The notes: generated by a model from the sequence alone, not told the origin. A stretch of DNA of 64,000 nt from Stomoxys calcitrans (GCF_963082655.1 NC_081552.1:185612571-185676570); one strand, 5' to 3'. Shown: positions 1-12,735, numbered from the stretch's first letter. Made by a program: numbers and translations.

Positions 1-46
1 ACGAAATTAGTATACCCCTATCCTATGGTGGAGGGTATAACAAAAG
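1..46 (-). repeat. Right end of a family A repeat
   Basis: The window opens inside the terminal segment of a family A repeat (CGAAATTAGTATACCCC, then CCTATGGTGGAGGGTATA). The same terminus recurs near 34150, 35900 and 43040. The rest of the copy lies outside the window. Confidence 0.7.
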
Positions 47-1044
47 ACTATGCGTTTACTTATGCGCATTTTCATTCATTGCTGTCTCAACAACGACAAA
101 GAGTAAGTAAGTAAGAATACGTATAACTTGCCATCAACGCTACCGTAAAGGGCTGGGAATCGCTGAACTAAAGTGATTGTTAGTTTGAAAGAAGTTCATC
201 ACCAGAACTTCCAAAATATGGCCTTAACACATGAAACAAATGAATAATTATTTGGTGGTGGCATCAGCACAAAGCCTTTTTTTGGCGTCAACAGAAGAAA
301 CAACAGCATAATTAATTGGCTGCCACATTAGTTCAATGGTGCGACAATTAGTGTACATGAAAGTCTTATGATAGCATTCAAAAATGAAACTCTCTTCTTT
401 AAACTCTTTGTAACGTTTTCCTTAAAAACCTTGCCACAGTTTCCAAAAATGGCAACACTGATTATGCCAGGTATGTTTTTTGCATATTTATTAAACCATC
501 AAAATCCTATCAAGCACGCCAGTTTAGCTTTCATGTCAATCATATATGCGGGCTGCTGGCAGCTATTTCCTCCCCCTATGGACATTCATTAACATAGGTT
601 GGGTGGGCGGCCGGCAAAAATACCTTTGAAGCATGGAGAAACCATGTCCCTAAGCTTTTCAATAATAGTTTCAAATTAACTTGTGCATATTCATAAATTC
701 CAAAACATTTGAAATATGATCGTTATTTGGTAGCCAGAAATCAAACGAGATTTATGCGGCATCGGCATCGACATCGATTAGTAAGCCACAGTAGCGACAT
801 TGGCGGTTACAAATATTGCGGTTTTGAAAATCATTACATGTCATTGCATCGTTTATACGGTCTGAAATTGTGATATGATCATAATTACAGTAGTAGTTGG
901 ACAATCTAATGTGACATGAGTGCTTATTGTGGTCTATTGAGCAATTTCGATGATGAACAACAAGTTATGATAATTAGAATGACAATGTTGTTGAAAGTAT
1001 GGGCCAATGCAGTTTGGCTGAAATACTCACAGTATTGGTAAGAA
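47..1044. other. Unique AT-rich stretch, no gene seen
   Basis: I see no recognisable coding region or repeat here. A 74-codon ORF at 368-592 has no recognisable motif and is likely chance. The sequence is moderately AT-rich and resembles intergenic or intronic DNA. Confidence 0.5.
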
Positions 1045-1558
1045 TTTTTTGTCATAAAGGGCTCAAGAAGTCAAATCGGGAGAATGGTTTATACAGGAAC
1101 TATATCAGGTTTTAGACCGATTTGAACCGTATTTAAAACAGTTGTTGAAAGTCATAAAGGAACACCGCACGCAAAATTTCAGCCAAATCGGACAATAATT
1201 GCGGCTTGTAAGGGTCAAGAAGTCAAATCATATGATAGACCGATTTGGACCGTACTTGGCAGAGTTGTTGAAAGTCATAACAGAACACTATGTGCAAAAT
1301 TTCAGCCAAATCGGTTAGGAATTGCGCCCTCTAGAGGATCAAGAATTCAAGACCACAGATCGGTTTATATGGCAGCTATATCAAAACATGGATCGATATA
1401 GGACCATTTACAATACCAAATGACCGACACTAATAAGAAGTATTTGTGCAAAATTTCCAGCTGACAGCTTAACTCCTTCGAAAGTGAGCGTGCTTTCGAC
1501 AGACGGACGGACGGACATGACTAGATCGACTTAAAACGTCATGAAGATCAACAATATA
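1045..1558 (-). repeat. Family A repeat, truncated at its core by family C
   Basis: About three tandem units are visible (phrases such as TCGGTTTATATGGCAGCTAT, AAATTTCAGCCAAATCGG, CTCAAGAAGTCAA). They end in the mini-me-type core: GACAGACGGACGG, then ATATATATACTTTA at about 1553-1558. The expected TGGGGTC continuation is replaced by the start of a family C repeat. Confidence 0.7.
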
Positions 1559-3075
1559 TATACTTTACTAGTTGAACCAGGCCCGCTCCGCTGTGCCTTC
1601 TTTTACTTTATATGGAACAAAATAATCCCTTCAATATTTATTTTCGACAATTAAAGAAATACCATGCTACGAAAATAGCATATCGCTTGACTAACAGCAT
1701 AAAAACAAAGGTGCCTTTATCTGAATTCCACATGATCTTTATGGAACCACGAATTCGCTCGGAGGGTTTAATGCCATTCTAAAAACACTTAATTTCCGCC
1801 CGATATTCTCATGATGTCCGATTTAGGGGTGTTTTCGGGGGTGAGGTGGTCCCCTAGACACTTGGCCCTGAAAAAATATCAGCATCGTGCTCTTTATTTA
1901 CTTAAACCCCATATTGCCATTGGTTTTAGTAGAGTTTGTAGGATGAGGCGGCCCCCAAATACTTGGCCCCAAAATTGGTTATCAAATTAGTTTTCTAATT
2001 TCAAATACCTTTCATTTGAGCCACATATTGGCATGGCCGGCAAATTTCTACCCTTTGCGGGGTTTTTGGGGAAAGAGCGGTGCCTCAAATACATGGTCCC
2101 ACATTTGGATATTCGTATTCTAATCTCAAATACCTTTCATTTAAACCCCTTATTGCAAAAGTCAGGAAATATATCCAGTTTGGGGTATGGGCCCCAAAAA
2201 CTAATCGAAGCTCCACTGTCTTGAAGACCCAAATTGCCTTGGTGAGCAAATACATCCTATTTGGGGGTTGTTATGGTGGTGGATGTCCCCGAGACAGTTG
2301 GTCCCGAATGTTAATATGTGATTCGTGGCCTACTCTCAAACACCTTTCATTTGAGCCCCAAATTTCCATAGTCGGCAAACATGAACGGAGAGCGGCCACT
2401 CATTGACTTGGCCTTGAATGTATATATCATATCCGTGTTCTACTTAAAAATACCTCTTATTTGAGTCCCATATTGCAATGGTCAGCAAATACTTCCAATA
2501 TGGGTGGTGTTATGGGGGTGGGGTGGCCCCATAGACACTTTTCCCGAACATTGATATCAAATTCGTGCTATACTCCCAAATACCTTTCATTTGAGCCCCA
2601 TTTGCTATGGTCGTGAATTTGTCCTCTTTGGGGGATGTTGTTGGGGAGGGACGGCCTCCCAAATACTTGGTCCCACATTTGGATAAAAGATTCGTATTCT
2701 ACACTCAAATAGCTTTTATTTAAGTCCCATATTGCCCTGGTCAGAAAATAAGTCATGTTTGGATGGTGTTTTGCGAAAGGGGTTGACCCCCAGAAACTTG
2801 GGCCCACATTTGGATACCAAATTCGTATTCTACTCGTAAATACCTTTCATTTGAGTGAGGGGTGGTCCCCTAAACATTTGGTCCGACAATCGGATATCAG
2901 GTACGTTTTCTAATCTTAAATACCTTTCATTTGAGTCCCATATTGTCGTGATTGCTCTTTATATACATTTTGTAGGTTTTAGGGGTGGGCGGACCCCCAG
3001 GTACCCCATCCGAAATTTGGATTCGGACTCGGTTATAAAATGTAGGATTCTCATCATTGAGCCGTAACACAAATC
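1559..3075 (+). repeat. Family C repeat (CTAGCTGACCCGG-type, G-rich tandem body)
   Basis: It begins with a diverged version of CTAGCTGACCCGGGCCCGC followed by TGCCTTCTTTTACTTTATAT. Irregular tandem units of about 120-150 bp follow, each with ATACCTTTCATTTGAGCCCC, GGTCGGTAAATAT and a run of GGGGTGTTTTGGGG. Short ORFs inside are by-products of this repetition. The 3' end is degraded. It is non-coding and its mobilising partner is unknown. Confidence 0.65.
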
Positions 3076-3306
3076 GAACTGCTCTTATCTCTTCGAGATG
3101 AGCTTAGTGATCGAAATTTTTGTAAACAATGGAAAAATGAAAACCATAGGAGATACACCGCACCAACCAAGATATGACACATTTGCGAAGGAACCTCCAT
3201 AAATGCATACAACTCGCTAACCAATCCTGCCTCTTTGCCCTACTAGCTGTGTCACTTTTTCAAATGTGTGTGTTTGCTTTATTGCAGTGTGTATTTCCCA
3301 TATTAA

Positions 3307-3345
3307 ATAATACCCTGTACCACAGTAGTGGTATAGGGTATGCAC
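3307..3345. repeat. Short inverted repeat (13-bp arms)
   Basis: TACCCTGTACCAC is followed after about 4 nt by a near-complement, GTGGTATAGGGTA, with one mismatch. It abuts the larger hairpin to its right and shares the ATACCCTGT..CCAC motif, so the two may be diverged copies of one element terminus. Confidence 0.6.
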
Positions 3346-3429
3346 CAAGTTGTAATACCCTGTGCCACAGTATTGGTGTAGAGTATAACTACACCAATAA
3401 TGTGGCACAGGGTATTACAACTTAGTGCA
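3341..3429. repeat. Large near-perfect hairpin, 40-bp stem and 9-nt loop
   Basis: The left arm is 3341-3380 and the right arm 3390-3429. By eye the arms are reverse complements with two mismatches. The loop is GAGTATAAC. The motif AATACCCTGTGCCACA lies in the stem. It could be a head-to-head junction of two repeat termini or a transcribed hairpin precursor; the sequence alone does not decide. Confidence 0.8.
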
Positions 3430-3469
3430 TTTGTTTGTAACATCCAAAAGGGAGAGAGATAGATGCATT

Positions 3470-4560
3470 GATAAGGATACCGATCGACTCAGAATCATGT
3501 TCTGATTCGATTTAGCTATGTTCGCCTGTCTGTCTGTCCGTCTGTCCATGTTAATTTGCAATTTCATCCGATCGCCTTCAAATTTGGTATGGGCATGTTT
3601 TTTGGCCTAGAGACGAAGCCTATTGAAATTGGAAAAAATCGGTTCATATTTGGATATAGCTTCTATATATATATTCGTCCGATTTGCAGTAATACTGCAA
3701 TCAAATGGTTATTTGTTAATCGATTCTCTCGAAATTTGGCAGGATGGATTTTCTTATGACCCTCGACCTTACGGGTGAATTTCATAGAAATCGGTTTAGA
3801 TTTAGATATAGCTGCCATATATGTAGATCGCCCGATTTTCACTTCTTCAGCCACTGCAAGCATATTTATTGACCAATCTTCCCAAAACTTTGTACAACGC
3901 TTTCCTCCATGACTTCCACAATATCCACAAAATATAGTCGAAATCGGTTCAGATTTAGATATAGCACCCATACATATTTTCGTTCGATTTGCTGTAATAC
4001 TGCAATAAAATTGTCATTTGTGAACCGATTCTCTCCAAAGTTGGCAGGAAGGATTTCTTAATGACTCTCGACATTACAGGTGAATTTCATAGAAATCGGT
4101 TCAGATTTGTACATAGCTCCCATATATATATGTTGGTCCGATTTTGCGAAATATTGCAATCAAATGGTCATTTGTTAATCGATTCTCTCGAAATATGGCA
4201 GAAAGCATTTTCTTTTGCTTCTCGACATTATAGATGAATTTCATAGAAATCGGTGCAGATTTAGATATAGCTGTCATATATGTATATCGTCCGATTTTCA
4301 CTTCTAGAGCCACTCCAAGAGCATTTTTTGAGCAATCTTGCCAAAATTTTGCACAACGCTTTTCTCGATGAGTAACACATTATCAAATTTTGGGTAACTT
4401 GCAATAATGTTGTCATTTGGGAACCGTAGTTATTACAGTTTGAACATATTTGCTCGAAATGTGATGCGGATTGTTTAATAACCCATCTGAAAACATCCGG
4501 AGTGGTCCTATCTATAGGTGCAGGACCGCCCGACTTTTGCCCTTCCTTACTGGTTTTTAA
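3470..4560 (+). repeat. Family E repeat, AT-rich 153-bp tandem units
   Basis: It has a GTCTGTCTGTCCGTCTGTCC stretch near 3528, then at least four tandem units anchored on ATCGGTTYAGATTTAGATAT. The anchors fall near 3791, 3944, 4096 and 4250, so the period is 152-154 bp. A degraded terminus (GCCCGACTTTTGCCCTTCC) lies near 4530. Small ORFs on the minus strand are repeat shadows. Confidence 0.65.
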
Positions 4561-6489
4561 TATGGATAATGCAGAAGACTTTTCTTACAACAGTTAAGCT
4601 TCTATCACACAAGTTGTACAGTCTTTAAAGATTGCAACTCTGAAAGTTGCACACATCATGCGAAACGTACGAAAAATTTGAAAAGTGGATTTTGGAATAA
4701 ACATGCATTTCTTTCGGTTAAATCGAGCTTTGATTTCATCGAAGATACATGTAGACACATGTCTGTAAAAAAAGTACAATGTATATGAGAATACACGCCG
4801 ATTAGAGCGCGCTCCATTCGTATTTAACGTAGCTAAGGAAAGTCTTCTGGGTGCAGAAAGTACCGCACATATCATGTAATAGCAACTTTAGTAATGAAAT
4901 GTTACGTCCAAAACTACTTTATTAGTCTTAGACACTTTTTCTTAATTTATTTTTTATATTTATCTGATAGTTTTCATGTACTCCCCTTGAGAGTAAACTT
5001 ACCTTTAAATCATTGCATTTAATCCATTTATTGGAGCTGAAAATAATCTCTTCAAAGTTTTGCGATATTTCATTCACTCCTTTTTGTTTGAGCATTTGCA
5101 TGACAGAATATTTTTGTAAGAGTAACGCTTTTGATATAAATTTTTTTTTTAAGTAGAATAATTCATTTCATTTGCACGAAATTTTTTTGCACATATGCAT
5201 TTCGTTTGATTAGCAAAAAATTCGTATTTATTTACTGCTATTTTTTTGCTTTTAATTTTCCATTTGCATTTGATTTCCTAAAAGCCTTAGATTTATTTTG
5301 TTTTAGGGAAATTTAAAAATTCTTTTTTTTTATTGAACTTTCCATTTAAACATTAGATTCGTTGTTTTAGTTGTTATAGCACTACACATTGAGTTGAGAA
5401 TTATTGACGGTTAATGACCGTTATCAATAATACGTTTCGAATTGTTTTTAAAATGTAACGTTTGGTTGGTTTTTCTTTCTTTTTTTGATATGTTGTAGCA
5501 CTTTACCGAAAATATTTCTACCGAACACACGTCCGCACTCTGCGATAGGTTGTTACGGAATGAACGACACTTGTGTGATCGTGAAGTGATCTCCTGCCGA
5601 CGCAAGTTAACGAAAGAATCAAAACACAAACACGCAGCAAAAGATCAGAGAAATACGAAAACATTGATCGTCTATCTGTCTGTTTGTGTTGGCATTGTGA
5701 TCTTCACAGGGCAGCAAGAAAATTGTTTTGAATTTTACCGCACCATCAACCATGGCTGGCTGATGGCCAGCCATCTGCTGTAGGTGCGAGAGTAAAATTT
5801 GTTGGGCCAAACCGAGAGAGAGAGAGAGAGAGAGATCAAACGGAGAGCCATCTCTCTTACCTGTGGAGTTCGCCTGAGTTAGTTGTGTTGGAACGTTATG
5901 GCAATGAAACACACAACTTGTTGATCCTCTCATTCTCTCTCTGGGAAATAAGTGTATTGCATTTTTCCGTTTCCCCCATTCATTTGAAGGCCATCAAACT
6001 GTATTGTTTAGAATGAGTAAAATAATAACAAAAATAATAATTGACCGCTAAAAACGGAATAGTGAAGGAAAAGTAGAATTTTTTTTCGCTATGGCATTGA
6101 CTGCAAGCAGAGTGTTGTGGTGTGCTTTGTGGCATAGTAAGATGTACATAGCTACTACATACATATGCACATTTGATGGGGATATTGCAGGGATAAGAAA
6201 GTTAAAGGTTAGGTTAAGGTGCCAATCTGACATAGACAATTAAGTTCATTCAGATACCACATGAAAGAGATTAGAAAGTATGGCTTCTGGTTTTGCTCAC
6301 AAATTAAAAGCCTAAAAACTTGCGAATATTCAGACAAGTTGGTACGGAACATGCATACAGCTTGTCTACCTTCGACTCGAGCAATGAACTACAGGATCCA
6401 CTAGTAGAAGTAAACTTCACATGCCGAAAAAAGTGAAACGTTTCAGGCTAATACGAACAATGAATGTAAGAGAAGAACTAAAATACAAA
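4561..6489. other. Unique AT-rich stretch, no gene supported
   Basis: Homopolymer-rich non-repetitive DNA. The longest ORFs (about 70-104 codons at 4594-5933) overlap each other on both strands and carry no recognisable motif, so I treat them as chance. A GA microsatellite lies at 5814-5835. Confidence 0.5.
5814..5835. repeat. (GA)n microsatellite
   Basis: About eleven uninterrupted GA dinucleotides inside otherwise unique sequence. Confidence 0.9.
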
Positions 6490-6896
6490 AATGTTACAAA
6501 AGGGAAAGTCGGGCGGTGCCGACTATATAATACCGTAGACCTACTTTATAAGTGGAAATTGGGAGCTATATCATGTGCAGAACCTGTAGTGCTTTCTAAG
6601 AAATCTAGTTGATTACTTTAGCACCTATCCTGAAATTTCGAAACTAAGTACACATTTGTATGGAATTTATTATAAAACCGTGTAGCTGGACTCAGAAATC
6701 TCTGGTGAATCGTCTATCCGCATATCCTTTCTATGGTGATAGTCTGTCCGTCGTTTTTTTTGTATTGTTAGTTAAGATGGAGATCGCATATATTATTCGA
6801 TCATCACCCAGTAGCAGATGTACCGCCAGACCACAATCTCCTTATGCCAAACCTATGTACTAAACTCAAGGCAATCAAGAGGAAAGAGCCAAATAA
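6490..6896 (-). repeat. Degraded family E-like fragment
   Basis: AAAGTCGGGCGGTGCCGACTATATAATACC at 6505-6535 matches the terminus type seen in reverse near 4520-4550. It is followed by AAATTGGGAGCTATATCA. The remainder has no clear repeat match. Confidence 0.4.
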
Positions 6897-7140
6897 GAAA
6901 ACAAACAAGTAAGAGTGTGCTAAGTTCGGTCAGTCCGAATCTTATATACCCTCGACCATGGATCGCATTTGTCGAGTTCTATGCGCGGTATCTCTTTTTA
7001 GGCAAACAAAGAATATTAAATAAGAACTGTTATGCTATTGGAGCTATATCAAGTTATAGTCCGATTCGGACCATTGTAGAAGTCATTGTATAATATTTCA
7101 GTTCATTCAGATAAGAATTGCGCCTTGTAGGGGCTCTGTA
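6897..7140 (-). repeat. Family A repeat, outer half
   Basis: It starts with AACAAGTAAGAGTGTGCTAAG, a diverged hairpin (GTTCGGTCAGTCCGAATC) and TATATACCCTCGACCATGG. One partial tandem unit follows. It stops where a mariner relic begins. Confidence 0.7.
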
Positions 7141-7815
7141 GGGGAACTTTATCACTGTCAAACATCTTCAGTTTGGTCCATAATTTAACTATGAATCGTT
7201 TCACAAACGAACAACGCTTGCAAATTATCGCGCGCTTCTTCTATTGAGCGACGAAGCTCATTTCTGGCTCAGTGGGTAGTCAGTAGATAAGCAGAATTGT
7301 CGATTTTGGAGTGAAGATCAGCCAGATGCATTGCAAGAGCTACCAATGCATCCAGAAAAAGTCATAGTTTAGTGCGGTTTATGGGCTGGTGGCATTATTG
7401 GACCGTACTTCTTCAATGATGATGCGAATTGTAGCATAACAGTGAATGGTGAGAGCTATCGTGAGATGATGTGGTGGTGCTGTGGTTTCAACAAGACGGT
7501 GCCACATGCCACACAGTACGCGTAACAATGGACTTATTGAGAAGCGAATTCGGTGAATACTTTATTTCATTTTTGAGATCGGTCAATTGGCCGCCTAGAT
7601 TGTGCGATTTTACGCCTTTTGACTATTTTTGTTGGGGCTATGTTAAAGCTCATGTCTATACAAACAAGCCCGCTTCAATTGACGCATTGGAAGACAATAT
7701 TGAAGCATTTATTCGTCAGATACCGGCCGAAATCTTGGAAAGAGTATGCGTAAATTGGACTAAGCGGATGGAATATTTGAGGCGCAGTCGCGGTCAACAT
7801 TTAATTTTTCAGAAT
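7141..7815 (+). pseudogene. Rosa-type (DD41D) mariner transposase relic
   Basis: A Tc1/mariner transposase remnant. The start codon is at 7191 (MNRFTNEQRLQII), with the DNA-binding region then lost in a deletion near 7230. Coding similarity resumes with a SDEAHFWL-like block carrying the first catalytic Asp, now frameshifted and interrupted. An open segment at 7471-7920 contains QQDGATCHT (second Asp) and CDFTPFDYF (third Asp). I count 41 residues between the last two Asp, which matches the DD41D 'rosa' group rather than DD34D mariner. It ends with RSRGQHL near 7800, after which the reading frame runs into unrelated repeat. No terminal inverted repeats are seen. It is non-functional. Confidence 0.8.
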
Positions 7816-8283
7816 TTTTTGTTTGTTAAATATAAATCTGAACCAATTTTGATAAGATTTGAAAACATGTCAACAGTTATAAAAGAATTTTATGTGCCAA
7901 TTTTCGTGACAATCGGTTGACAAATTACCACATTATTCAAAGTCGGACTAATAAACATATATACGAGCTTTATCTGAATCTGAACTGATTACTGACCAAA
8001 CTCTTTAGATATTGTGGTAGTCGTAGAGGAAAGCGTTGTGCAAAATGTTGGGCAGATTGGTTAATAAATGTGCTTGCAGTGACTCTAAACTCGAAAATCC
8101 TCCGATATGTATATGGGAGCTACAATATCTAAATATAAGCCCATTTCCTTGAAATTGGCCAGTAATGTTGAGAGTCAGAAACAAACCTCGTGCCAAATTT
8201 GAGCGAATCGCGTAACAAATAACCACAATATCGGACGAACATACATATATATGGGAGCTATATCCGAGTCTGAACCGACTTTT
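7816..8283 (-). repeat. Family E-like repeat fragment
   Basis: It has ACAATCGGTTGACAAATTACC, TATATATGGGAGCTATATCC and TCTGAACCGA phrases in the order expected for family E read in reverse. It ends where a family B repeat starts. Confidence 0.5.
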
Positions 8284-8486
8284 TATACCCACCACCGAAA
8301 GATGGGGGTATATTCATTTTGTCATTCCGTTTACAACACATCGAAATATCCATTTCCGACCCTATAAAGTATATATATTCTTGATCAGCGTAAAAGTCTA
8401 AGACGATTTAGTCATGTCCGTCCGTCTGTTGAACTCACGCTACAGTCTTTAAAAATAGAGATATTGAGCTGAAACTTTGTACATAT

Positions 8487-8544
<58 letters not shown>

Positions 8545-8800
8545 CTGCCATATAGAGCGATCTCTCGATTTAAGGTTTTGGGCTCATAAAAGGCGCATTA
8601 ATTTTCTAATTTCCCTGAAATTTGACGCAGTAACTTTTGTTAGGCTTTTCGACATCCGTGTCGTATATGGTTCAGATCGGTCTATATTTGGATATGGCTA
8701 CCACAAAGACCAATATTTTGTTCTACAAAATTGAACAATGACTTGTACTAATTAGACCTCTCAATATCCGTGCCAAATTTGTTACAAATCCATTCCAAAA
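8284..8800 (+). repeat. Family B repeat, core end and first units
   Basis: It starts with TATACCCACCACCGAAAGATG and carries the full mini-me-type core (CGACCCTATAAAGTATATAT, TTCTTGATCAGCG, GTCCGTCCGTCTG). The spacer then expands into a TA microsatellite and one tandem unit follows. Near 8800 the orientation of the family B sequence flips, so this copy faces the next one. Confidence 0.7.
8489..8542. repeat. (TA)n microsatellite inside a family B repeat
   Basis: About 27 TA dinucleotides. Other family B copies have a tandem unit boundary here, so the run is an expansion within the repeat. Confidence 0.9.
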
Positions 8801-10075
8801 ATCAGTCTATATCCAAATCTGAACCGATCTGGGCCAAATTGCAGAAATATGTCGAAGAGCCTAACACAACTCACTGTCCTAAATTTCGGCGATATCGATT
8901 ATAAATGCGCCTTTTATGGGTCAAAGACCTAAATCGAGAGATCAGTCTATATGACAGCTATATCCAAATCTGGACCGATCTGGGCCAAATTGCAGAATGA
9001 TTTTGAAGAGGCTAACATAATTCACTGTTCCAAGTTTCGGCGATATCGGATTATAAATGCGCCTTTTATTGGCCCAAAACCTTAAATCAAAAAATCGGTC
9101 TATATGGCAGCTTTATCCAAATCTGGACCGATCTGGGCCAAATTGCAGAAAGATGTTGAATGGTCTAACACAACTCAATGTCCCAAATTTCGGCGAATTC
9201 TGATAAAAAATGCGCCTTTTATGGGCCCAAAACCTTAAATCGAAAAATCGGTCTACATGACAGCTATTTCCAAATCTGATCCGATCTGAGCCAAATTGAA
9301 GACAAATGTCGAAGGGCCTAACACAATCCACTCCCCCAAATTTTGGCGACATCGGACAATAAATGCGCTTTTCATGGGCCCAAAACCTTAAATCGAGAGA
9401 TCGGTCTATATGGCAGCTATATGTAAATCTTGATCGATCTAGTCCAAATTGCAGAGATATGTCGAGGGGCTTAACTTAACTCACTGTCCCAAATTTCGGC
9501 GACATCGGACAATATATGCGCCTTTTATGAGCCCAAAACCTTAAATCGAGAGATCGGTCTATATGGCAGCTATATCCAAATCTGAACCGATCTGGGCCAA
9601 ATTACAGAAAGATTTCGAAGAGGCAAACATAATTCACTGTTCCAAGTTTCGGCTACATCGGATTATAAATGCGCCTTTTATGAGCCCAAAACCTTAAATC
9701 GAGAGATCGCTCTATATGGCAACTATATCTAAATCTGGACCGATCTGGGCCAAATTGAAAAGAGATATTGACTGGCCCAACACAACTCATTGTCCCAAAT
9801 TTTAGCAAAATCGGATAGTAAATGTGGCTTTTATCGGCCTAAGACCCTAAGCCGGCGGATCGGTCTATATGTGGGCTATATATATATATATAGATATAGT
9901 CCGATATAGCCCATCTTCAAATTTACCCCGCCTATGGACAAAAAAAAAAACAGTCTGTGCAAAGTTTCAGCTCTATATATATATTTTTAAAGATTGTAGC
10001 GTGATTTCAACAGACAGACGGACGGACATGGCTAGATGGTCTTAGATTTTTACGACTGTCAGGAATATATATACT
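8801..10075 (-). repeat. Family B repeat, tandem array with core, interrupted by family C
   Basis: About eight 153-bp units are marked by GATCTGGGCCAAATTGCAGA, TAACACAACTCACTGTCCC and AAATCGAGAGATCGGTCTAT. The array ends in the core (GACAGACGGACGGACATGG, then GGAATATATATACTTTA). The core is cut at about 10078 by family C and resumes at about 12050 with GGATATTTCGATGTGTTGC. Confidence 0.75.
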
Positions 10076-12045
10076 TTACTAGCTGACCCGGGCCCGCTCA
10101 GCTGCGCCTTCTTTTACTTTATATGGAACAAAAGTTTCCTTGGAATATTTATTTTCGACAATTAAGGATCTTTTAGTGAAATATCATGCTACGAAAATAG
10201 TACATCGCTTGACTAATTGTTTAACAATATAAGTCCCATATGATCTTTATTGGTCTACGAATTTAAGTTTGGATGTAAGGTGTACTCCATTCTTAAAATA
10301 CTGTATTTCAGGCCGATATTCTCATGATATCTGATTTAGGGGTGTTTTCGGGGGATAGGTGGTCCCCCAGACACTTGGCCCATCGTGCTCTTCTCTCAAC
10401 TACCATTTATTTAAACCCCATATTGCCATTGATTTAGAGGAGTTTGCATGATGAGGCGTCCCCCTAACACCTGGACTCAAAATAGGCTATTAAATTCGTT
10501 TTCTAATCTCAAATAACTTTCATTTGAGCCACATATTGGCATGGTCGAAAAATTTTTACAGTTTGGGGGGTGTTTGGGGAACACAAATACCTTTATTTGA
10601 GCCCCATATTGCGATGGTCAGTAAAAAATTGCTGTTTGTCTGGTATTTCGGGAAAGGGGTAGACCCCCAGAAAATTGGTCCCGAAAGTGGGTATCAATTC
10701 TTGTTCTACACCCCAATACCTTTCATTTCAGCTCCACATTGACATGGTCGGTAAATATGACCGATTTGGGATTGTTTTGGGGATTGGGTTGGTCCCCCAA
10801 TCACTATGCCCGGAAAATATATCAGCAACATGTTCTATTCTCATATATCTATATACCATTTTGCCATTGGTCTCAAAATTGGATATCAAATTCGTTTTCT
10901 TATCTCATTTAAACTCCTTATTGCAAAAGTGATCAAATATGTCCGGTTTGGGGTATTGGCCCTAAAAACTATAAATATTTAGTTCCACTCTCTTGAAGAC
11001 CCAAATTGACTTGGTGAGCAAATTCATCTTGTTTGGGGGTTGTTATGGTTATGGGACGTCCCCTAGACAGTTGGTCCCTAATGTTGATATCAGATACGTG
11101 GTCTACTCCCAAATTTCCATTGTCGGCAAACATGACCGGCTTGGAGGGTGTTTTGGGGGATGGGCGGCCACTCAGTGAGTTGGCCTTGTAAATATATATC
11201 GGATTCGTGTTCTACTTAAAAACCCTCTTATTTGAGCCTCATATTGCAATAGTCAGCCAATACTTCCTTTTTGGGTGGTGTTGTGGGGGTGGGGTGGCCC
11301 CATAGACACTTTACTTACAAAGACCTTTCATTTAAGCCCCATATTGCTATGGTCGTAAATTTGTCCCCTTTGGGGGATGTTTTTGGGGAGAGGCGGCCCC
11401 CCAAAACACTTGGTCCCATATTTGGATATCAATTTAAGCCCAGTAAAGAAGTCCTGTTTGGGGTGTGTTTTGGGGAAGGGGTGGACCCCCAGAAACGTGG
11501 TCCCACATTTGGATATCAGATTCGTATTCTACTCGCAAATACCTTTCATTTGAATCCCATATTGCCATGGTCGGTAAATATGTCCGATTTGGGGGTGTTT
11601 TGGGGGTTGGGGTGGTCCCCCTAGTACTTGGTTCGACAAATAGATATCAGATACGTTTTCTTATCCTAAATGCATTTTATTTGAGTCCCATATTGTCATG
11701 ATTGGTCTAAATATATGTTTGGTTGGTTTTAGGGTAGGGCGGCCCCCCTAGGCCCATCCGAAATTTGGATACCAAATTTTTATTTTTAGGGTACTATATG
11801 AGAGCACACTAAATTTCGCTTAAATCGCACCACCCATCTTTGAGATCTGGCGTTTTTGCAAATAAGGGTAAGGGGAGGGTCCGCTCCCCCTTCAAATATC
11901 AAAAAATGTAGTACCCTATTTTCACCACGGGATCATTATGCACCATCTGTGAAAATTTCAAGAAAATCGGTTCAGCCGTTTCTGATTCTATAAGGAACAC
12001 ACAAACAAACAAAACCTACAAACAAACACAAATTGATTTTTATAT
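10076..12045 (+). repeat. Family C repeat inserted into a family B core
   Basis: It starts with CTAGCTGACCCGGGCCCGC and ends with ATTCTATAAGGAACACACAA, AACAAACACAAATTG and TTTTTATATATGG. The body has many 120-150 bp units. Family B sequence on both sides identifies this as a whole insertion of about 1.97 kb and makes it the best-bounded C copy here. The 3' tail near 11950-12040 (AAAATCGGTTCAGCCGTTTC) is free of the G-rich units. Confidence 0.75.
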
Positions 12046-12120
12046 ATGGGATTGGCTCGGAAAAGGATATTTCGATGTGTTGCACACGGAATGAAAAAAA
12101 GGAATAAACCCTCATCCTTC
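12046..12120 (-). repeat. Distal remainder of the interrupted family B repeat
   Basis: TCGGAAAAGGATATTTCGAT, GTGTTGCACACGGAATG and CCCTCATCCTTC are the outermost family B core sequence (compare 8320-8350, inverted). It is the other side of the repeat ending at 10075. Confidence 0.75.
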
Positions 12121-12735
12121 ATTAGTCTTCATAAAGTCCAATCTTTACTATTGTCACTTATTATTGTATGCTAAATTGTTCATGTGTTTGTTCTCGATTA
12201 TGTTTACATAAAACGGACGATGCTGTTCAGTTCGCCGTTCGGTTCATTGATGTGAGAGAATTTCTCCCTGCACAATTTTAAAAATTTTGATGTAAAAGAA
12301 GTTTGAGAAGAATTTAAATGCAAAGAACTCTATTTTTTCCAACGCAGGAGTTTGTTTGCTCTAAAATTCAGGGTCACAGCTTATTTTACCAGCAAAACTT
12401 TAAATAATAAATCGATTTTAACGTTTTTAATGAATAGCCTTTGTATTAATTGTTCATGCAACTCTAGACAGTTCTTACAATTATCCTTAGTAACCGTCAC
12501 ATTACATTCAAAAGACACCGACATAGTGGGTCGTGCTGTGTGCGCATGCGCTTTGAGTGTCCCGTAGTTTTCTCCGCATGTTCATAAATAAATGCAGTAA
12601 CAAGAGACACGCGCACAGATGTTATTTGACTGCGAAAATAAACACAGAAACTAAAAACGCTGTAAAACTGGAACCGTAACGTCATCGTCTGAGACAGACA
12701 AAGAACACATAGCGGAAAGGCGTTCAATAGGGTTG
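12121..12735. other. Unique stretch, no gene seen
   Basis: Non-repetitive sequence with only short overlapping ORFs (about 71-76 codons) and no recognisable motif. Confidence 0.45.
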
